From Pomphorhynchus laevis (lineage: Eukaryota; Acanthocephala; Palaeacanthocephala; Echinorhynchida; Pomphorhynchidae), in contig WNNJ02003827.1 in the NCBI GenBank assembly GCA_012934845.2, forward strand, positions 1 through 64,000: a stretch of DNA of 64,000 nucleotides. The letters run 5' to 3'. Made by a program: the position numbers and the translations under genes. Positions 61,501 through 64,000 of the stretch are shown here, one piece after another. Position 1 is the first letter of the stretch. The number at the start of each line of letters is the position of its first letter. The notes under the pieces are model-generated. The model worked only from the letters and a program-made list of their open reading frames with translations. It searched no databases and was not told the DNA's origin.

Positions 61501-63985
61501 AAATAAAACAAATGTAAAAAATATTTTGATTTTTAATTTTAAAGAACACGATGTATCGTTTTAGAATATTCTAGATTCAACGAATTTTATTTAAATTAGC
61601 CCATACTTTATGCTATAATTAGGATGTACATAATATCATAATAAATTAATCAATGAATTAATAAATCAAACTATTTAATTATTAATTTATAATCAAATAT
61701 ATTGAATTATTTAATAAAAATTATCGAACTATTAAATTATTTTTAATATTATAACAATTTATTCAATGAATTATTATTCAAAAGTGCTGGGTGCGTGTTC
61801 CTTTCAAGAAAACTCAATATTTTTTCGCCAATTCTCCATGTAATCAGGAAATGTTTAATCTAGAAATTTCAGTTCTAGAAAATATAACTGAAACTATAAA
61901 TTTCAAGTATAAATTTTAAAAATATAAAAAAACCTTATCGCCAAAACTGTCAATTACCACTCCACTCGCTGTGATCAAGGGATTGCTTTTTCACGTTGAT
62001 ACTGTGATATTCGGATTGAGTGACAAGTCCCGTCATTCCCAAAATCGCTAAGCAAAGTAATAAACATTTCTTAAAAAGCGTGTTTTTAGATTGTACTAAT
62101 ACCAGCTAATTCTACTAATTCAGGCTCGGCTGCATGCTTAATAACATCATCCCATTCAGCAGTAGTAATATCAAATTCTTTTTCTAGGCATTTGTTAACT
62201 TCATCATTTTTCTGAATCATCTCATTTTCTTTCGGTTTCCATACTGTCCCTATTACACAATAATAAAATAAAAATTTTAGAACACACTTGAATACTCTGT
62301 CTTTATTACTTCAATTAAGACATTTACAAAGCCTTTGCACTTTTCAGTCAACTGTAAAATTACCTTTTGAGATTTACGAATTTGTAAAATTTATTATTTG
62401 CATAGTTCTATATGCTTGCAAGAGAAACAAATGATAACTTTTCGAGCATTAATTTATGTATAATAAATTAATAATTGATTAATCATTTATTAATAATTAA
62501 TAAATTGATGAAATAATTTATTAATTACTAAATTATAAATTATTAATAATTTATTCTTTTATCATTAATAAACTATGATTGTTCAGATAACTTTGAACAA
62601 TTATCTTAAACTAAATTGAATTATATTCGTAAAATTTATTATTTGCATAGATATATATGCTTGCAAGAGAAACAAATGTTTATCTTTTGAGCATTAATTT
62701 ATATTAATAAATCCTCAGCTACATATACATGTCATTAGATTGAATAGTTGAAACAATAAAGGAAATTATAAATTTCTACATAAACATTCGAACTTACGCA
62801 TTAGGTTACGTATTACTTACGTATTAGGTCATACTGTATTAGGTTATCGGATATAACAATAACCTCTGAACAATCATCTTTACCAAAATTGAATTTGATA
62901 AAAAATTTCGAAACTGAATTTTAAAATTTAAGAAAAATCTTGTCTCCATATCAACGAAAGTCATTGAGGTGGCTAGGACGTGTTCTGAGGTGGTCTAGTG
63001 ATCTCCTTTCTCGGAGGGTTTTCCATGTATGTCTCTCTGGAGAGAGACATCGAGATAGACCTCGATACAGGTGAAGAGATAAAATCTCGAAACTGGCTGA
63101 AGGCCGCCTTGGGCTATCTGAAAGAGAACTTTGGTCTGTCGCCCAGGATCGCGATGTTTGGAGTAGTTTGGTTCGTGCACTGCCTCCACGACCCGACACC
63201 CGGACCAGTGGTTGACATGAAAAATCTTCTGTATTATTTGCTTTTTCTTGTCGAGAAAAAGTTGTTGTTAAACTTTGAAATTTAAGTTGTTGTTAATAAT
63301 TAAAAAAATATAAATATTTTACATATTAGTGTGTAAAATGATATATCAGTGTAAACATCTGGGCTATATATTTCACTGTTAAAACTTATAATCTTATTGA
63401 TTTTAAGAAATCAAAGAATTTTGTTTTTAATGGATTATTTGATACAAGCTAGGAAAATATTAAATTCGGAATGACATATTTATACAGATTGCAGACAGAT
63501 GTTAATTTTATTGTGTCACTATCCGATATTTGCTATCGAGACAATCAAATGTTCTTAAATGATAACTAAATAATTAATAGCAAATCGAATGGCACTGAAC
63601 TTTAAAAAATTTAATTGACCTCGAGTTTCCTTCTTAAATGGTTTCATATTTGGCCAGTCTTTCTCATTGCGTGCTTTCTCCTCAAGAAAGTTTAATAGTT
63701 TTATGCGATCAAATTTTCCGGTTGGAGCCTTGTCTGTTTGGTTTTTATTCCTATCTCTAGCAGGTAAATAGGTATCCTAAATTATTAACGGAAAGAAGAA
63801 TGCCAAATCGAAGAGTTAAAAAAACATACCTCAGGATCAACTTCAGAGTTTAATTTATCTAATTCCTCGGTAGTAAGAGAAGACAACAATTCATCCAACT
63901 CTTTCTCTGCCGTTGATAAGTCAGTTTTACTGGGACGACGAAATTCATAATCATTTGTGTTAAAAGTCTTTGAATCAGCCCTCAT
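52578..63985 (-). CDS. TMOD: Tropomodulin, actin pointed-end capping protein, 7 exons in window
   Basis: Caps the slow-growing end of actin filaments together with tropomyosin (family knowledge). Exons 5' to 3': 63985-63830, 63776-63620, 62249-62103, 62047-61958, 60673-60543, 54401-54294, 52979-52578. All phases fit, giving 396 residues from the first visible ATG. The frame stays open upstream of 63985 to the window edge, so the start may lie outside. Order of parts: tropomyosin-binding helix (AEKELDELLSSLTTEELDKL), actin-binding KAPTGKFDRIKLLNFLEEKA near residue 68, VWKPKENE, second tropomyosin site (WDDVIKHAAEPELVELAAIL) running into LGMTGLVTQSEYH, linker PPEPDNDTDVE, then the leucine-rich-repeat domain (SINLNNMK, VSVNLESNRFTGD, ENQRAQVLGHKYENEIADYM, TALLRLGLHF). 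After it comes a poorly conserved tail ending KQSNSDHSIPVE. The 6.1-kb intron 5 holds a minisatellite and a LINE; introns 1 and 3 are 53-55 nt. Confidence 0.94.
53395..53832 (+). repeat. Dispersed GGCCCC-block repeat, third plus-strand copy
   Basis: In tropomodulin intron 6. It carries AAATTTTTATGGATGGATAA, ATACTTTGTAATAGAATAAG, both crossing stem pairs intact (GGCCCC 53562-53567 with GGGGCC 53593-53598; CTGCTATG 53569-53576 with CATAGCAG 53611-53618) and the end ACGTAGACTCAGTTAGCT. About 32 bp after the block (the CTGATGACC..TCTGATA part of the 14.9-kb copy) is deleted between CCT repeats. Confidence 0.85.
53835..54030 (+). repeat. Dispersed GGCCCC-block repeat, degenerate fourth plus-strand copy
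   Basis: Directly follows the previous copy, repeating AAATTTAAGCTCTTAAGTGG and TTTTTATGGATGAATAGTAA, then a worn block TTGGGTAGACGAATATATGC, CCGAAACCTGATAACATAGC. The first stem is lost. Confidence 0.75.
54760..56860. repeat. 166-bp minisatellite (~13 units), each unit able to form a hairpin
   Basis: In tropomodulin intron 5. AGCCATACCCAGCAAATGAT recurs at 54873, 55041, 55206, 55373, 55539, 55704, 55871, 56039, 56204, 56372, 56540 and 56705 (spacing 165-168). Most units contain an interrupted palindrome: TTATTTCAACTTCAATTTTT, a TATT-type loop, then GAAAAAACTTGAAGTTAAAA. The first ~500 bp (54840-55350) and last ~500 bp (56340-56850) appear identical at about 1.5-kb spacing, so nine-unit blocks have been duplicated or homogenised. 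Confidence 0.95.
57000..58029. other. Intronic, no feature recognised
   Basis: Part of tropomodulin intron 5 between the minisatellite and the LINE. No repeat match and no coding frame seen. Confidence 0.4.
58030..60412 (-). mobile_element. LINE C: RT (YLDD) element related to LINE D, in tropomodulin intron 5
   Basis: Same direction as the host gene. The N-terminal part MAVKRKGRIRDRLNDVELRH is followed by APSGPDGLSPLKLKNLVGP. RT: SGTALLKLDFTNAFNDICRF, PLGPLLFSLAVANLV and YLDD at 59465-59476. Then GIGSATNTPLPDFLSS (near 58970), SAENFLERARILAV and, near the end, LQRINAAMQRKKAACIRE. Architecture and wording match LINE D at 45.1-47.0 kb. Many stops and frame changes are present; the copy is dead. 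The RPDG block is not readable here. Confidence 0.8.
61005..61290 (+). repeat. Composite repeat: TTCACGTTT module plus tRNA-like unit in the same orientation
   Basis: In tropomodulin intron 4. The module (61005-61150) matches 22485-22630. It is followed at 61164-61283 by the tRNA-like unit on the plus strand: GGAGCAGCCAGCCTAGTC (A-box-like), GAGTTCGAACGCG (B-box-like), then GTACGGAGTAAGCAGATAAT. In the 22.5-kb copy this unit is inverted. No terminal poly(A) or target duplication was clear to me. Confidence 0.7.
62950..63255 (+). pseudogene. RTE-like LINE C-terminal fragment
   Basis: A G+C-rich island in tropomodulin intron 2, antisense to the gene. The plus-strand frame reads SLRWLGRVLRWSSDLLSRRV, SGERHRDRPRYR, a stop in place of the usual Trp, RDKISKLAEGRLGL, WSVAQDRDVWSSLVRALPPR. 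This is the C-terminal signature of RTE-type LINEs (LRWLGHVLR..RLPRR, GxxRxRGRPxxRW, AxDRxxWRxLV). The longer frames on either strand here are shadows. Confidence 0.8.
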
Positions 63986-64000
63986 AGGGTGGACAATTTT

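Noticed and set aside
62998-63285. 95-residue plus-strand frame and two minus-strand frames
   Set aside because: They are shadows of the RTE-like LINE frame, which carries the recognisable motifs.

Overview
The window is AT-rich animal DNA. It carries three conserved eukaryotic protein genes, all on the minus strand, in the order tropomodulin (52578 to at least 63985), CTR9 (13959..28502) and EBP2/EBNA1BP2 (5656..12338). I rebuilt all three exon by exon from the sequence. Every junction keeps phase with GT..AG borders, and the coding sums are whole numbers of codons (396+, 1036 and 305 residues). Tropomodulin points to an animal. Many introns are only 42-57 nt while others run to several kb, which fits a nematode or similar small invertebrate with a repeat-swollen genome. 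I cannot name the species.

Layout: 1-4.4 kb is a satellite of roughly 127/137-bp units with a 2.27-2.29 kb higher-order period. 5.6-12.3 kb is EBP2, with a non-LTR retrotransposon in intron 4 and a long hairpin element in intron 6. 14-28.5 kb is CTR9 (16 exons), whose large introns hold MITEs, foldback elements, LINE scraps and a small duplicated piece of CTR9 itself. 28.9-52 kb has no host gene that I can see. It is a graveyard of non-LTR retrotransposons: a nearly whole CR1-like element (32335..36990), a mosaic of at least four copies of an L2/Daphne-like element, two families of LINE with an apparent C-terminal Cys-His/restriction-like endonuclease region, a Tc1-like remnant and three short tandem repeats. 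52.6-64 kb is tropomodulin, with a hairpin-forming 166-bp minisatellite and another LINE in its 6-kb intron.

The three host genes do not form a pathway: CTR9 is a Paf1-complex transcription elongation factor, EBP2 a ribosome-assembly factor and tropomodulin an actin pointed-end cap. CTR9 and EBP2 are head to tail, 1.6 kb apart.

The most unusual items are: a dispersed ~0.5-kb repeat with a GC-rich block whose two stems cross (a possible pseudoknot); a composite repeat in which a tRNA-like unit appears in opposite orientations in two copies; the satellite and minisatellite higher-order structure; a cluster of near-perfect palindromes in CTR9 intron 3; and a perfect palindrome that looks like a template-switch scar. 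No viral, LTR-element, CRISPR or bacterial system was recognised.
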